NCBI RefSeq assembly: GCF_900108485.1
Contig: NZ_FNXF01000006.1
Coordinates: forward strand, 1 to 64,000
Length of the DNA: 64,000 nt
DNA from: Rheinheimera pacifica
GTDB taxonomy: Bacteria; Pseudomonadota; Gammaproteobacteria; Enterobacterales; Alteromonadaceae
Direction: 5' to 3'
Under the pieces are notes generated by a model. The model did not search any database, was not told the origin of the DNA, and saw only the letters and a list, made by a program, of their open reading frames with translations. The first letter of the stretch is position 1. Each line of letters begins with the position of its first letter. Positions 44,479 to 53,452 of the stretch are shown here, in pieces. A program made the translations under genes and the position numbers.

Positions 44479-44916
44479 GTGAGCATTTCGTTGCGTGAAG
44501 TAAACCGGCAAAACTATGAAGCGGTGTGTGAGCTTGAGGTTACCACTGAGCAAGAGCCTTACGTAGCTTGCAATATGTGGTCTTTGGTAGAGGCGGCCTA
44601 TAACGACGGCCATAGCTGCAGGGCAATTTATTTGGCTGAGCAGCCGGTGGGTTTCTTTATGTGGGTAAAAGAAACGCCGGAGCTTACATCTATCTGGCGT
44701 TTTATGGTTGATAAACAGCATCAGCAACAAGGTATTGGCCGCGAGGGTATGGCGCTGGCATTAGCTGAGATTAGGCAAGATGCCGGTATCAAACAAATTG
44801 AAATTTGCTACAACCCGCAAAACCCGGTAGCAAAAAGCTTCTACAGTATCTTTGGTTTTATTGAGCAAGGTCTGGATGATGAAGGCGAAGATAAGTTGGC
44901 CCTCATTACGCTATAA
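44479..44916 (+). CDS. GNAT N-acetyltransferase (spermidine/other amine type)
   Basis: 145 residues from a GTG with AGGAG 5 bases upstream. It starts ISLREVNRQNYEAVCELEVT and has the acetyl-CoA loop FMVDKQHQQQGIGREGMALAL. The ending NPVAKSFYSIFGFIEQG fits this family. The start resembles the BltD/PaiA-like spermidine acetyltransferase subgroup, but no substrate can be assigned. Confidence 0.85.
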   Translation: MSISLREVNRQNYEAVCELEVTTEQEPYVACNMWSLVEAAYNDGHSCRAIYLAEQPVGFFMWVKETPELTSIWRFMVDKQHQQQGIGREGMALALAEIRQDAGIKQIEICYNPQNPVAKSFYSIFGFIEQGLDDEGEDKLALITL

Positions 44917-44964
44917 AGAGCTTTTACACCAGCAGACAGGTGCAATGCCACTAACGGAGATAAC

Positions 44965-45444
44965 GTGATTTTATTTAAGCAGAACAGGCTTTATGCGGCT
45001 AAGCCATATGCGCCGCGATGCTATGCAATATGGCCAGTGTTGGCGTTGCTGCTGTTGTTATCCGGCTGCACGGTAAAGCTGATCAGCAGCTATGATGAAA
45101 AAACTGATAATGCCGTTACGGCGCTGCAAAAAGACGTAACGTTGTTTTTTATCACGGTACAAAGCCAGGCCGGTTTGCCGGAGTGTAATTACAGCAACCA
45201 TATCGGTTTTTATCAGCAGGCTAAAGTCGATCTGAGCGCTATAGCGGTGCGAAGCAAAGCTATTGCTGCCAACGAGATAACCGTGGAGCAGGTAGAGCTG
45301 TTGCAAGACAGCCTGACTGCATTGGAGCAGTTGCATCAGTTGGGCTGTTTTACCCCAAGCCAGGTAGATAACCTGCGTACCAGCTTTGACAGCAGTATCA
45401 CGGCGATTTTAAAGCTTGAACTGGCGAAAAAACGCGGCGGATAA
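44965..45444 (+). CDS. Lipoprotein of unknown function
   Basis: 159 residues from GTG with GGAG upstream. The hydrophobic signal LLLLLSGC (Cys 35) predicts lipidation. The mature part is helical with two further cysteines (PECNYSN, LGCFTPSQ) that could form a disulfide. The next gene follows by 22 bases and may encode a partner. Confidence 0.55.
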   Translation: MILFKQNRLYAAKPYAPRCYAIWPVLALLLLLSGCTVKLISSYDEKTDNAVTALQKDVTLFFITVQSQAGLPECNYSNHIGFYQQAKVDLSAIAVRSKAIAANEITVEQVELLQDSLTALEQLHQLGCFTPSQVDNLRTSFDSSITAILKLELAKKRGG

Positions 45445-45466
45445 CCGGTTAGATTAAGGAAATAGC

Positions 45467-45796
45467 ATGAGCTTAAATGTGGCAGAACTCAGCGCTACTA
45501 TGCTGCAGGCCTTTAACAGTGAACTGTCGGATAAATGGCCCGACATTAAAGACTATGCCGCCGTTGAAGCCAAAAAGCTGGCCGAAAACCTGGTGATGAT
45601 AGAGCGCTTACAACTGGCGGGGGAAATTACCCCGCAGCAAGCCAGGTTGCATCATCAGATCCAGCGCAATACCACGCGCACTGTGTTGCTTACGGTTACC
45701 GGGCTAAGCCGTGTGGCGGTGGAGCAAGCAATAAATGCTGCTATGAATGCACTAAAAGACAGCGTAAACGGCGCGCTGAATTTTACCTTACTATAA
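45467..45796 (+). CDS. Small protein of unknown function
   Basis: 109 residues, predicted mainly helical, with no signal peptide. AAGGAAATAGC precedes the ATG. Features are an acidic N-terminal half and TVTGLSRVAVEQAINAAM. No family is recognised. The position directly after the lipoprotein gene suggests coexpression. Confidence 0.5.
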   Translation: MSLNVAELSATMLQAFNSELSDKWPDIKDYAAVEAKKLAENLVMIERLQLAGEITPQQARLHHQIQRNTTRTVLLTVTGLSRVAVEQAINAAMNALKDSVNGALNFTLL

Positions 45797-45832
45797 GGTT
45801 AAACCAATTTAGTATTGGATCAGGGAATTATT

Positions 45833-46240
45833 ATGTATCAGGGCGCCTGTTTGTGCGGTGAAGTAGCAATTGAAATCAGCGGGCCTATCAGCAGTATTAT
45901 TCATTGCCACTGTTCGCTGTGCCGTAAATCCAGCGGTACGGCTTTTGCCACCAATGGCTTTGTGCAAAGTGCGGATTTTACCGTAGTAAAAGGTGCCAAC
46001 CGGCTGAGCCAGTTTGCCTTTAAACCAGGGCGCTTACGGCATTTTTGCAGTAACTGCGGTTCACCGGTTTACAGCAGTAACGAACAAGACCCGGCCCGCA
46101 TCCGGATCCGGCTGGGCATTTTAAGCAGCGATATCAGTGAGCGGCCGCTATCGCATAATTTTTACAGTTCTAAAGCTAACTGGGAAGATTTAGACGCTAA
46201 CCTGCCGCGCTATGATAGTTTTGAACCAGGAAGACAATAA
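45833..46240 (+). CDS. GFA / CENP-V-type zinc protein
   Basis: 135 residues from ATG 45833 with AGGGAA upstream; the earlier TTG at 45815 is rejected. Zinc ligands are CLCGEV, HCHCSLCRKSSG and FCSNCGSPVY, which give the typical GFA-like cysteine set. Family members include glutathione-dependent formaldehyde-activating proteins and unrelated glutathione-linked enzymes. The substrate is unknown. Confidence 0.88.
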   Translation: MYQGACLCGEVAIEISGPISSIIHCHCSLCRKSSGTAFATNGFVQSADFTVVKGANRLSQFAFKPGRLRHFCSNCGSPVYSSNEQDPARIRIRLGILSSDISERPLSHNFYSSKANWEDLDANLPRYDSFEPGRQ

Positions 46241-46312
46241 ATAGCCTGTCTTTGAGCCCCTTGTTGCTATGGTATATAAATGCTAGTGCCATTAACCATT
46301 CCAGGAAGATAT

Positions 46313-47464
46313 ATGCAGTACCCCGTAGTTTTTGCCTTATTACTTAGTGTCAATGTTGTAGCTGCTGAACATTATTTTCCTCCCGCCGGCCAGTGGCAGC
46401 AAGCAGCACCACAAAGCCTCGGGGTTAACGCTGAAAAACTGCAACAGGCGTTAGATTATGCCATTGCCAGTGAAAACCCGGCAGCAAAGGATCAGGCCAT
46501 AGTGCAGGCAACAACTTTTGGTGCGCGCGAGCCCTATGATCAGATTATTGGCCCTATGTCGGTGCGCGCCGCGGCTAACGGGCTGATTGTGTACCGGGGT
46601 AAGCTGATTGCGCAGTGGGGAGATACCCACAGTGTGGACATGACACACAGTATCAGCAAAACCTTTCTTACTACTGTTACCGGGCTGGCACTGCAGGATG
46701 GCTTAATCCACAGCGTAGATGATCTAGTCTGGCCTTATGCCGTGCCAGATGGCAGCTTGTTTGCTACTGAGCACAACCGGCAAATCAGCTGGGATCATTT
46801 GTTACGCCAAACCAGTGACTGGCAGGGAACTTTGTGGGGAAAGCCCGACTGGGCAGATCGCCCTGAAGGCGAGCCAAAAGACTGGCCCAACCGGCCTTTA
46901 CATACGCCGGGTAGTAAATACAAATATAATGATGTGCGTGTGAATTTACTGGCTTTGGTAACCACCTATGTATGGCGTAAACCTTTACCTGTGGTACTGA
47001 ACGAGCGGATTATGCAACCTATTGGTGCCAGTGCTAACTGGCGCTGGTATGGTTACGACAATAGCTGGATAGAACTTGATGGCCAGAAAATTCAGAGCGT
47101 ATCAGGTGGCGGGCACTGGGGCGGTGGTATGTTTATCAATGCCTGGGATCTGGCCCGTTTTGGTTACCTGTTTTTACGTGACGGTCAGTGGCAGGGGCAG
47201 CAACTGATAAGCCGCGAGTTTATTAAGCAGGCACGCACCGGCAGTGCGGCAAAAGCCGACTACGGCTATGCCAACTGGTTTTTAAACCCGGGCCGCAAGG
47301 CCTTACCCGCAGCACCGGAAACTGCAGTAACTTTTCAGGGCGCCGGGCGTAATATTATTTATATTGACCAGCAAAACGATGTTTTGCTGGTGGCACGCTG
47401 GATAGGTAACGGGGATGAATTAAACCAACTGGTAGCAAAAGTATTGGCGGCTTTACCACACTGA
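46313..47464 (+). CDS. Serine hydrolase, beta-lactamase/class C family
   Basis: 383 residues from ATG 46313, preceded by AGGAAGATAT; the frame begins at 46280 without support. A signal peptide (about 17 residues) ends VVA. The active-site motif S-I-S-K is in HSISKTFLTTV, the Y-N motif in YKYNDVRVN, and a late GxG/HWGG region is present. It resembles esterases or D-Ala peptidases in the beta-lactamase superfamily more than a true AmpC. It is convergent with the DASS transporter. Confidence 0.8.
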   Translation: MQYPVVFALLLSVNVVAAEHYFPPAGQWQQAAPQSLGVNAEKLQQALDYAIASENPAAKDQAIVQATTFGAREPYDQIIGPMSVRAAANGLIVYRGKLIAQWGDTHSVDMTHSISKTFLTTVTGLALQDGLIHSVDDLVWPYAVPDGSLFATEHNRQISWDHLLRQTSDWQGTLWGKPDWADRPEGEPKDWPNRPLHTPGSKYKYNDVRVNLLALVTTYVWRKPLPVVLNERIMQPIGASANWRWYGYDNSWIELDGQKIQSVSGGGHWGGGMFINAWDLARFGYLFLRDGQWQGQQLISREFIKQARTGSAAKADYGYANWFLNPGRKALPAAPETAVTFQGAGRNIIYIDQQNDVLLVARWIGNGDELNQLVAKVLAALPH

Positions 47465-47472
47465 TAGCATTA

Positions 47473-47547
47473 AACCCGCCTGAGCCACTTTCAGGCAAAG
47501 TATTCCCCCTTTGCAAAGCAGAACAGCATTGCAAAGGGGGGCGGGTT
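47473..47547. terminator. Nested inverted-repeat region between convergent genes
   Basis: CCCCCTTTGCAA at 47505-47516 and TTGCAAAGGGGG at 47529-47540 form a 12-bp stem. An outer pair AACCCGCC (47473-47480) and GGCGGGTT (47540-47547) and a small GCCTGA/TCAGGC pair lie around it. It can act as a bidirectional terminator, although no clear T tract is present on either side. Confidence 0.6.
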
Positions 47548-48985
47548 AATACTTAAACACCACCTTTACCAGTGTTAAGGCAAAAGCACTTACTATCAGT
47601 ACCGAGAAAATATTTAACGCAAAACCTGCTTTTACCATATCGGAAATTTTCAGCTGGCCGGATGAAAACACTATGGCGTTGGGCGGTGTGGCTACCGGCA
47701 TCATAAAGGCACAGCTGGCGGCAATGGCAGCAGGAATAACCAGTGTTAGCGGTGTACCGGACATAGCCATAGCCACCGGCGCCAGCAGCGGCAAAAAGCC
47801 GGCAGCAGTGGCGGTGTTGCTGGTAACTTCAGTCAGAAATACAATAATCAGCGTAACGCTGACAATCATTACCCAAAATGGCAGAGCGCCAAGTAAAATG
47901 ACCTGATCGGCGATAAAAGCCGCCAGCCCGCTTTTACTGATCATGGCCGCTAAGCTCAAACCGCCGCCAAACAGCATTAAAATGCCCCAGGGTAATTTTT
48001 GCGTATCTTCCCAGCTTAATAAGCGGGTGTTTTTGCTGTCGATAGGTAGTACAAACATCATTAGGGCGGCAGCCATAGCAATAATCGTATCGTCCAGTGC
48101 CAGGCCGGTAACCGAGCTGATAACCGGCCGGAAGATCCAGCAAAACGCGGTAAGTAAAAAGATAACTAATACGGCTTTTTCGCCGCGCTGCATAACCCCC
48201 AGTTCAGCCAGTTGCTGGCGGAATAAGTCTTTGGTATCTACAGCAGCAAGTACATCTACCTTGTAGCTGACTTTGGTCATCCACAACCAGCAGATCAACA
48301 GCAGCACTATACTGAGTGGCACACCTACTAACATCCACTGGGCAAAACCAATTTGAATTTGGTAGTTATCGCTTAAAAATGCAGCCATCAGTGCATTAGG
48401 CGGGGTGCCGATTAACGTTGCCAGGCCGCCGATAGACGCTGCATAAGCGATAGATAACAGCAGGGCTTTACTGAACTGGCTATCGGCCTGATCTTGTTTT
48501 AGCATTTGAATAATAGATAACGCTATTGGCAGCATCATTACCGTGGTTGCGGTATTAGACATCCACATCGATAAAAATGCCGTTACCAGCATAATGCCGC
48601 CGATTTGCTGGCTGGGTTTGCTGCCTACTAATAACATGGTATGCAGCGCGATACGCCGGTGCAGAGCCCAGCGCTCCATAGCGATGGAAATAATAAAACC
48701 GCCGAGGAATAAAAAGATCAGCGGGTGAGCATAAGGTTCAGCCACGGCTTTTAAGCTGTTAACGCCAAGCAAAGGCGCCACAACTAAGGGCAAAAACGAC
48801 GTTACCGGAATAGGCACTACTTCGCTTATCCACCAACTGGCCATCCAGAATGTCAGCCCCAGCACCAGCCAACTAGGTTGGTTCATGCCAAAAGGTGCCG
48901 GCACCAGTAAGCACAGCAGCATAAAAGCCGGGCCAAGCAAAAGAGAAAATAACGGTGTTTTCAGGTTTTTTGTTGTTACAGTCAT
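47546..48985 (-). CDS. DASS-family (SLC13-type) sodium:dicarboxylate transporter
   Basis: 479 residues with about twelve TM helices. Two SNT motifs (MSNTATTVM and VTSNTATAAGF) sit in the Na/substrate site. IGTPPNALMAAF and ATPPNAIVFSS are the family loops. Such carriers import succinate, fumarate or malate with sodium. It lies 10 bases after the porin and is preceded by AGGAG-N7-ATG. The sigma-54 promoter at 50036-50051 and the dctBD pair support a C4-dicarboxylate role. Confidence 0.9.
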   Translation of the reverse strand: MTVTTKNLKTPLFSLLLGPAFMLLCLLVPAPFGMNQPSWLVLGLTFWMASWWISEVVPIPVTSFLPLVVAPLLGVNSLKAVAEPYAHPLIFLFLGGFIISIAMERWALHRRIALHTMLLVGSKPSQQIGGIMLVTAFLSMWMSNTATTVMMLPIALSIIQMLKQDQADSQFSKALLLSIAYAASIGGLATLIGTPPNALMAAFLSDNYQIQIGFAQWMLVGVPLSIVLLLICWLWMTKVSYKVDVLAAVDTKDLFRQQLAELGVMQRGEKAVLVIFLLTAFCWIFRPVISSVTGLALDDTIIAMAAALMMFVLPIDSKNTRLLSWEDTQKLPWGILMLFGGGLSLAAMISKSGLAAFIADQVILLGALPFWVMIVSVTLIIVFLTEVTSNTATAAGFLPLLAPVAMAMSGTPLTLVIPAAIAASCAFMMPVATPPNAIVFSSGQLKISDMVKAGFALNIFSVLIVSAFALTLVKVVFKY

Positions 48986-48995
48986 CTGTCAGCTC

Positions 48996-49994
48996 CTAAA
49001 ACCGGTACTGCAGGCCAACTGCCACAGAGGTGTCTGTAGCAGAGCTGTCAGCCACAGTGCCGTCGCTATCGTTTGCCAGATCAAGATGGGTAACAAAGAA
49101 GTAGGCTTTGCTTTGGCTGTTAAATAAGTAGTCGATACCCGCCGTGTAATGATTAGCCCGGCCTTGCTGGCGCAACTGCGAGGTATCGCGGCCAAGCTGC
49201 AGTTTGGGCAGCCAATCGCCCATAGCGTATTGCAGGCTGATATAACCGCCGGTACCAGAGCGCTGTGCATCCGTTTCTTTACTGTATTGCAGCAGAGCGC
49301 CAAGCGTAAAATTTGCCAGTTGTTGCTGCCACATTAACCGGCTGGCGTTTAAACCATTTAAACTCTGTGCCTGAGTTAGCGTAATAAAGTACGGTTGCTG
49401 CTTTAGTTTGCTGTCACCGTAGCTCAGGCTTATTGCACCGCCATCTTTGCCGTCCTGCAGCTCGTTGTCCTGGCCCAGCACGTAGGTAACCGAGATCTGC
49501 CATTGGTTGTACAGCGGTGAAATATACGTCAGGCTGTCGCCCAGGCGGTCCTGGCCTGGCAATATTTGCGCAATATCGGCGCTGGTTTCGTTGAATAAAT
49601 CTACTCCGCCTTCACTGGTTTTTAACCGGGTGTCGTTGCGCCCGGCAATCAGCTGGCCAAAGTTACCTTTAATACCAATAAAGGTATTGCGCGCAGCAAA
49701 CGGGCTTTGCGTGTTTTTCTCGTCAAAGCCGCGCACGTCAACTTCATAGGTAAAAAACGCGGTGACATGTTCATTAAGTTGCTGCTCGCCACGCAGGCCA
49801 AAGCGGCTGAACGGCGTGTCCAGCTGGCTGCCCTGTTCGGTGTAGCGCAATAAACCTTTATCGGTATGGGCCAGTTGTACTTCGGCTTTACCATAAAAGC
49901 TGACGGTGGGCACAGTGACAGAAACGGTGTTGGCAGCAGCGGCCGGGCATATTAATACGGCGCTGGTAATAGCGATTTTAGTTGCCTGTTGCAT
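48996..49994 (-). CDS. Outer-membrane porin
   Basis: 332 residues from ATG 49994, with GAGGATTGT upstream; the frame extends to 50075 without support. A signal peptide ends AAAANT (about residue 22). The body shows alternating beta strands (SFYGKAEVQLAH, SRFGLRGEQQL) and the C-terminal aromatic VAVGLQYRF needed for barrel assembly. It belongs to the general Gram-negative porin group. It is first in the porin-DASS operon, so it probably brings the same acids across the outer membrane. Confidence 0.88.
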   Translation of the reverse strand: MQQATKIAITSAVLICPAAAANTVSVTVPTVSFYGKAEVQLAHTDKGLLRYTEQGSQLDTPFSRFGLRGEQQLNEHVTAFFTYEVDVRGFDEKNTQSPFAARNTFIGIKGNFGQLIAGRNDTRLKTSEGGVDLFNETSADIAQILPGQDRLGDSLTYISPLYNQWQISVTYVLGQDNELQDGKDGGAISLSYGDSKLKQQPYFITLTQAQSLNGLNASRLMWQQQLANFTLGALLQYSKETDAQRSGTGGYISLQYAMGDWLPKLQLGRDTSQLRQQGRANHYTAGIDYLFNSQSKAYFFVTHLDLANDSDGTVADSSATDTSVAVGLQYRF

Positions 49995-50035
49995 ACAATC
50001 CTCGTCATTATTTTTTATTGTTGGCAACAGCAGAT

Positions 50036-50051
50036 AGCAAGAAGGCTGCCA
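50036..50051 (-). promoter_or_regulatory. Sigma-54 promoter of the porin-DASS operon
   Basis: On the minus strand TGGCAG-N5-TTGCT fits the sigma-54 -24/-12 consensus. The GG and GC doublets are separated by exactly 10 bases. Transcription would begin near 50025, about 30 bases before the porin ATG. A neighbouring sigma-54 activator gene (dctD) supports it. Confidence 0.8.
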
Positions 50052-50131
50052 TTTGTTTAATTCTTTAATAATCAAACAGATGGTATATTTTAAGCGTTGA
50101 TTTTGGGTGGCTTTGGTGACAGCAGCTTAGT

Positions 50132-50157
50132 GCCATGGGTGGAATTCCACCCATGGC
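50132..50157. promoter_or_regulatory. 26-bp perfect palindrome, candidate DctD enhancer
   Basis: GCCATGGGTGG at 50132-50142 and CCACCCATGGC at 50147-50157 flank AATT. It is centred about 120 bases upstream of the predicted sigma-54 start, a suitable distance for an enhancer. A further GGGTGG half-site lies at 50105-50110. It also lies just past the dctD stop, so a hairpin terminator without a T tract is the alternative. Confidence 0.6.
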
Positions 50158-50165
50158 TGTTGTAG

Positions 50166-51536
50166 TTAGTCGCTAAGGTCGTCGTCGGTAAAGTTATCGC
50201 GGTTAAGGCCATACTTACGCATTTTGTCGTACAGGGTTTTACGTGGCAGATTAAGTGCTGTCATGGTGTGTTTTATACTGCCCTTGGTGGCGCTGAGGGC
50301 ATCCTCAATCAGCATCTGTTCAAAAAATGCGACCCGTTCTGCCAGGCCCATAGCACTGCCAACGGTGTCTGGCAGAGATAATCCTTGTTGAATAAATGCC
50401 GCTTCTGCACCCAGCAGTACATAACGTTCGGCAAGGTTACGCAGCTCACGGACATTACCTGGCCAGGAGTGAGCCTGCAAAATAGCCAGCGCAGGTTGAT
50501 CTAATGGCACATAAGGCTTGTGATAACGCGAGGCGGCAATAATAGCAAAGTGTTTAAACAGCAGCGGAATATCGCTCAGTCTTTGCCGCAGTGGGGCTAT
50601 AGCTACTTTGAGCAGGTTAAGCCGGTAGTATAAGTCCAGCCGGAAACTACCTTGCTGGCTCAGTTGCTCCAGATCGGTTTTGCTGGCCGCAATCACTCTG
50701 ATATTTAACGCAATACTATGATTGGCGCCCAGCGGCGTGACTTTACGCTCTTCTAATACCCGTAGTAAGCGCACCTGTACACTTAACGGTGTGCTTTCAA
50801 TTTCATCTAAAAACAAGGTGCCGCCATTGGCAAACTCAAATTTACCGATACGTTTTTTATCGGCACCGGTATAGGCACAGGCTTCTGTGCCAAACAGCTC
50901 GCTTTCAATTAATTGCTCGGGTATTGCGCCGCAGTTAATGGCAACGAAGTTATGATCACTGCGCGCAGAATTATCATGCAGGTAGCGGGCAACTAACTCT
51001 TTACCACTGCCGGTTTCACCTTCGATCAGCACATCTGCGGGTGCATCAAGCATTAAATCCAGCATGCTGCGCATTTGATTAATTGCAGGGCTGTCGCCGA
51101 TAAGCTGTAACCGGCCATGGCGGCTTTGTTTGAGTTGCTCACTCAGTAAACGATTTTGCAGGCACAAGCGGCGTTGTTCCTGGGCCTGGGCTAACACCTT
51201 TAGCAATTCAGCATGGTTAACCGGTTTTTCAATAAAGCTGTAGGCCCCAAGTTGCATAGCTTGCACGGCAATGCTGACATCGCCATAACCGGTAAGCAGG
51301 ATCACCGGAATATCGGCATCGATACTTTTTACTGCCTGTAGCAGCGATAAACCGTCCATATCCGGCATATTCAGATCGCTTAGCACTACACCGGTAAAAT
51401 TACGGCTGAGCTTAGCCAGTAAGGCCACCGGACGCTCGAAAGTTTCGCAGCGCCAGCCTTCGAGCTGTAAACCCTGCGCCAGCGCATCCAGTACGCTGGC
51501 TTCATCATCTACTATCAGAACTTCATGCTGTGACAT
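50166..51536 (-). CDS. dctD: Sigma-54-dependent response regulator DctD
   Basis: 456 residues. The receiver domain has phospho-Asp 54 (LSDLN). The AAA+ domain has Walker A GETGSGKE at 173-180 and Walker B LFLDEIE. A Fis-type HTH lies at the C-terminus (LNLPRKTLYDKMRKYGL). The sigma-54 contact loop, normally GAFTGA, reads CAYTGA at 220-225, with a Cys where Gly is expected. It overlaps dctB by 14 bases and is most likely the activator of the porin-DASS operon. Confidence 0.92.
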   Translation of the reverse strand: MSQHEVLIVDDEASVLDALAQGLQLEGWRCETFERPVALLAKLSRNFTGVVLSDLNMPDMDGLSLLQAVKSIDADIPVILLTGYGDVSIAVQAMQLGAYSFIEKPVNHAELLKVLAQAQEQRRLCLQNRLLSEQLKQSRHGRLQLIGDSPAINQMRSMLDLMLDAPADVLIEGETGSGKELVARYLHDNSARSDHNFVAINCGAIPEQLIESELFGTEACAYTGADKKRIGKFEFANGGTLFLDEIESTPLSVQVRLLRVLEERKVTPLGANHSIALNIRVIAASKTDLEQLSQQGSFRLDLYYRLNLLKVAIAPLRQRLSDIPLLFKHFAIIAASRYHKPYVPLDQPALAILQAHSWPGNVRELRNLAERYVLLGAEAAFIQQGLSLPDTVGSAMGLAERVAFFEQMLIEDALSATKGSIKHTMTALNLPRKTLYDKMRKYGLNRDNFTDDDLSD

Positions 51537-53289
51537 TAAGGTGCTCCGCCGGCAGCTTTGGTAAGGTTAACGACACGATAGCGCCGCCCTCTGGGTGGTT
51601 GTCAATGCTAAGCTGGCCGTTGTAGCTTTGCACAATCTGGCGTGAAATAGATAATCCCAGGCCAAGGCCATTACCTTGTTTGGTGGTAAAAAAAGGTTCA
51701 AACAGATGAGCCATGTTATGGGGTTGAATACCGGCGCCGTTATCTTTGATCTGTAATATAACAATATCGTCCTGTTCACTGATCCGAACCTGTAAACAGG
51801 GTTCAGCCAGATGTTCCATGGCTTGCAGGGCATTGCCAAGCAAATTCACCAACACTTGCTCCAGTTGCAGCGGATCGACACTAACATAGGCTGTGCTGTT
51901 GTTTAGCAGCTTAACCTTGGCCCGGTGCTGATTAATAGCCGGTTGCACTATACCCAGTGCATTTAGCAGAAGTTGCTCCAGCTTAACCGCCTGTGGCTGA
52001 TTTGGCGCTTTGCGGCTAAAGCTTTTAAATTGTTGCACAATGTGGCTTAAGCGCAGTAACAGCTGTGAAATTTTCTCCAGGTTGTCGGCCAGTTGTGGGT
52101 ACATGCCTTTACTGAGCATTTTTTGCGAGGTTTGCAAATAACTGTGCATGGCGGTTAGCGGTTGGTTTATTTCGTGGTTAATAGAGGCACTTAGCTGGCC
52201 GATAGTGGCCAGTTTAGCCGCCTGTAACAATTGCTCCTGAGTTTGCCGCAGCTCCTGGTTAGAGTGCTGCAGCGACTGGGTCCGCTCTGCTACTGCTTGC
52301 TCTAACCGGGCAAAAATGCGTGCTTGCTGGCGTTGTTGCAAACGACGGTTACGCAGATAAATACCCAGCAATACCAGGACAGCAAACAGCAAGCCAATAC
52401 TCACTGTAAGCTGCAAAGCCTGCAGCCGCAGTGGGGCTGCCGGTTGTAACATTAATAACTGCCAGGGCAGCTGCAGGTTATCTTTTGCCGCTACGGCGTA
52501 TTCGGTAAATTGCGCCGGTTTGCTATGAGGCTCGGCCAGTAGTTGCCATAAATTGTGCTGTTGCCGTACTTTTAGCGCTGTCAACACTCTGCCGGGGTGA
52601 GTGGGTAGTTTTACGTCCTCTGTACCAAAGTGGCTAAGGTGCCAGGGTTTGTGATTGCTGGCCAGCACGGTTTTTTGTTGATCCACCAGCATAAAAATCA
52701 ATTTGCTTTGGCCGGCAATAGCCTGATAAGCCTGCTCAATTTGATCCATATTGAGTTTTAATACTAACACGCCGGGCTGGGTTAACTGTGTATCGGTTAC
52801 TGTGGCAGCAAAGTAGATGCCACGTTCATTTGAGATCCAACCCAAACCATAATCAATATAGCTGCGTTGCTGGGCTAAGGTTTCAATAAAATAAGGCCTG
52901 AAACCAAAGTTATAACCAACAAAGTGCACGGGTTGATCATAATTACTGCTGCTAAGTACCAACCCTGTATTATCCATTAAATACACCGAAGCGCTGCCAC
53001 TGGCCAGATTAAAGTCAGACAGCAAAATGCTGACATCGAGTTTTTGCTGTGGCTCAGGCTGGGGAGCTGATAACAGTCCGCGTAGTTCAGGCCGTTTGGC
53101 CAGCGTATCGGTAAGGGTACTGAAGCGCTGAATTTGCTGGTTCAGGTATTGGTTAAATTCATAGCCATGCTGCAGCGCTATCTGTTGGTTATGACGCAAT
53201 AATTGTTGCAAAATTAACTGATAACTCAGTACCGCAAGGATAGAAAATGCGAGTAAAACGCTGACAGGGTGACGGTAGAGTGGCCGCAT
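51523..53289 (-). CDS. dctB: C4-dicarboxylate sensor histidine kinase DctB
   Basis: 588 residues. TM helices near 11-31 and 292-312 flank a periplasmic Cache-type sensor with a YIDYGLGWISNERGIYF region. A cytoplasmic coiled coil is followed by the H-box SINHEINQPLTAMH (His 372). The N-box LVNLLGNALQAM, DNGAGI and GLGLGLSIS follow. It phosphorylates DctD in response to dicarboxylates. The overlap with dctD gives translational coupling. Confidence 0.92.
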   Translation of the reverse strand: MRPLYRHPVSVLLAFSILAVLSYQLILQQLLRHNQQIALQHGYEFNQYLNQQIQRFSTLTDTLAKRPELRGLLSAPQPEPQQKLDVSILLSDFNLASGSASVYLMDNTGLVLSSSNYDQPVHFVGYNFGFRPYFIETLAQQRSYIDYGLGWISNERGIYFAATVTDTQLTQPGVLVLKLNMDQIEQAYQAIAGQSKLIFMLVDQQKTVLASNHKPWHLSHFGTEDVKLPTHPGRVLTALKVRQQHNLWQLLAEPHSKPAQFTEYAVAAKDNLQLPWQLLMLQPAAPLRLQALQLTVSIGLLFAVLVLLGIYLRNRRLQQRQQARIFARLEQAVAERTQSLQHSNQELRQTQEQLLQAAKLATIGQLSASINHEINQPLTAMHSYLQTSQKMLSKGMYPQLADNLEKISQLLLRLSHIVQQFKSFSRKAPNQPQAVKLEQLLLNALGIVQPAINQHRAKVKLLNNSTAYVSVDPLQLEQVLVNLLGNALQAMEHLAEPCLQVRISEQDDIVILQIKDNGAGIQPHNMAHLFEPFFTTKQGNGLGLGLSISRQIVQSYNGQLSIDNHPEGGAIVSLTLPKLPAEHLNVTA

Positions 53290-53452
53290 AGCATAGGTGT
53301 CTCTGCTATTTTTCTGGGCGCTTATGCTAACTCAAGGCTAAGAGCAGAGCCAGCGCAAACAGAATTTAATCAGCACCGGCTGCTGTAGCCTGAATAGTGT
53401 TATCGTATTTGCGCAATAACGTCATCACGTATTAGCACGCTACAGCGTTATG

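Noticed and set aside
40376-46240. Integron cassette array suggested by the GNAT, FosA and GFA gene mix
   Set aside because: Gaps between genes are mostly too short for attC sites, no repeated attC-like palindromes are seen, and no integrase is present in the window.
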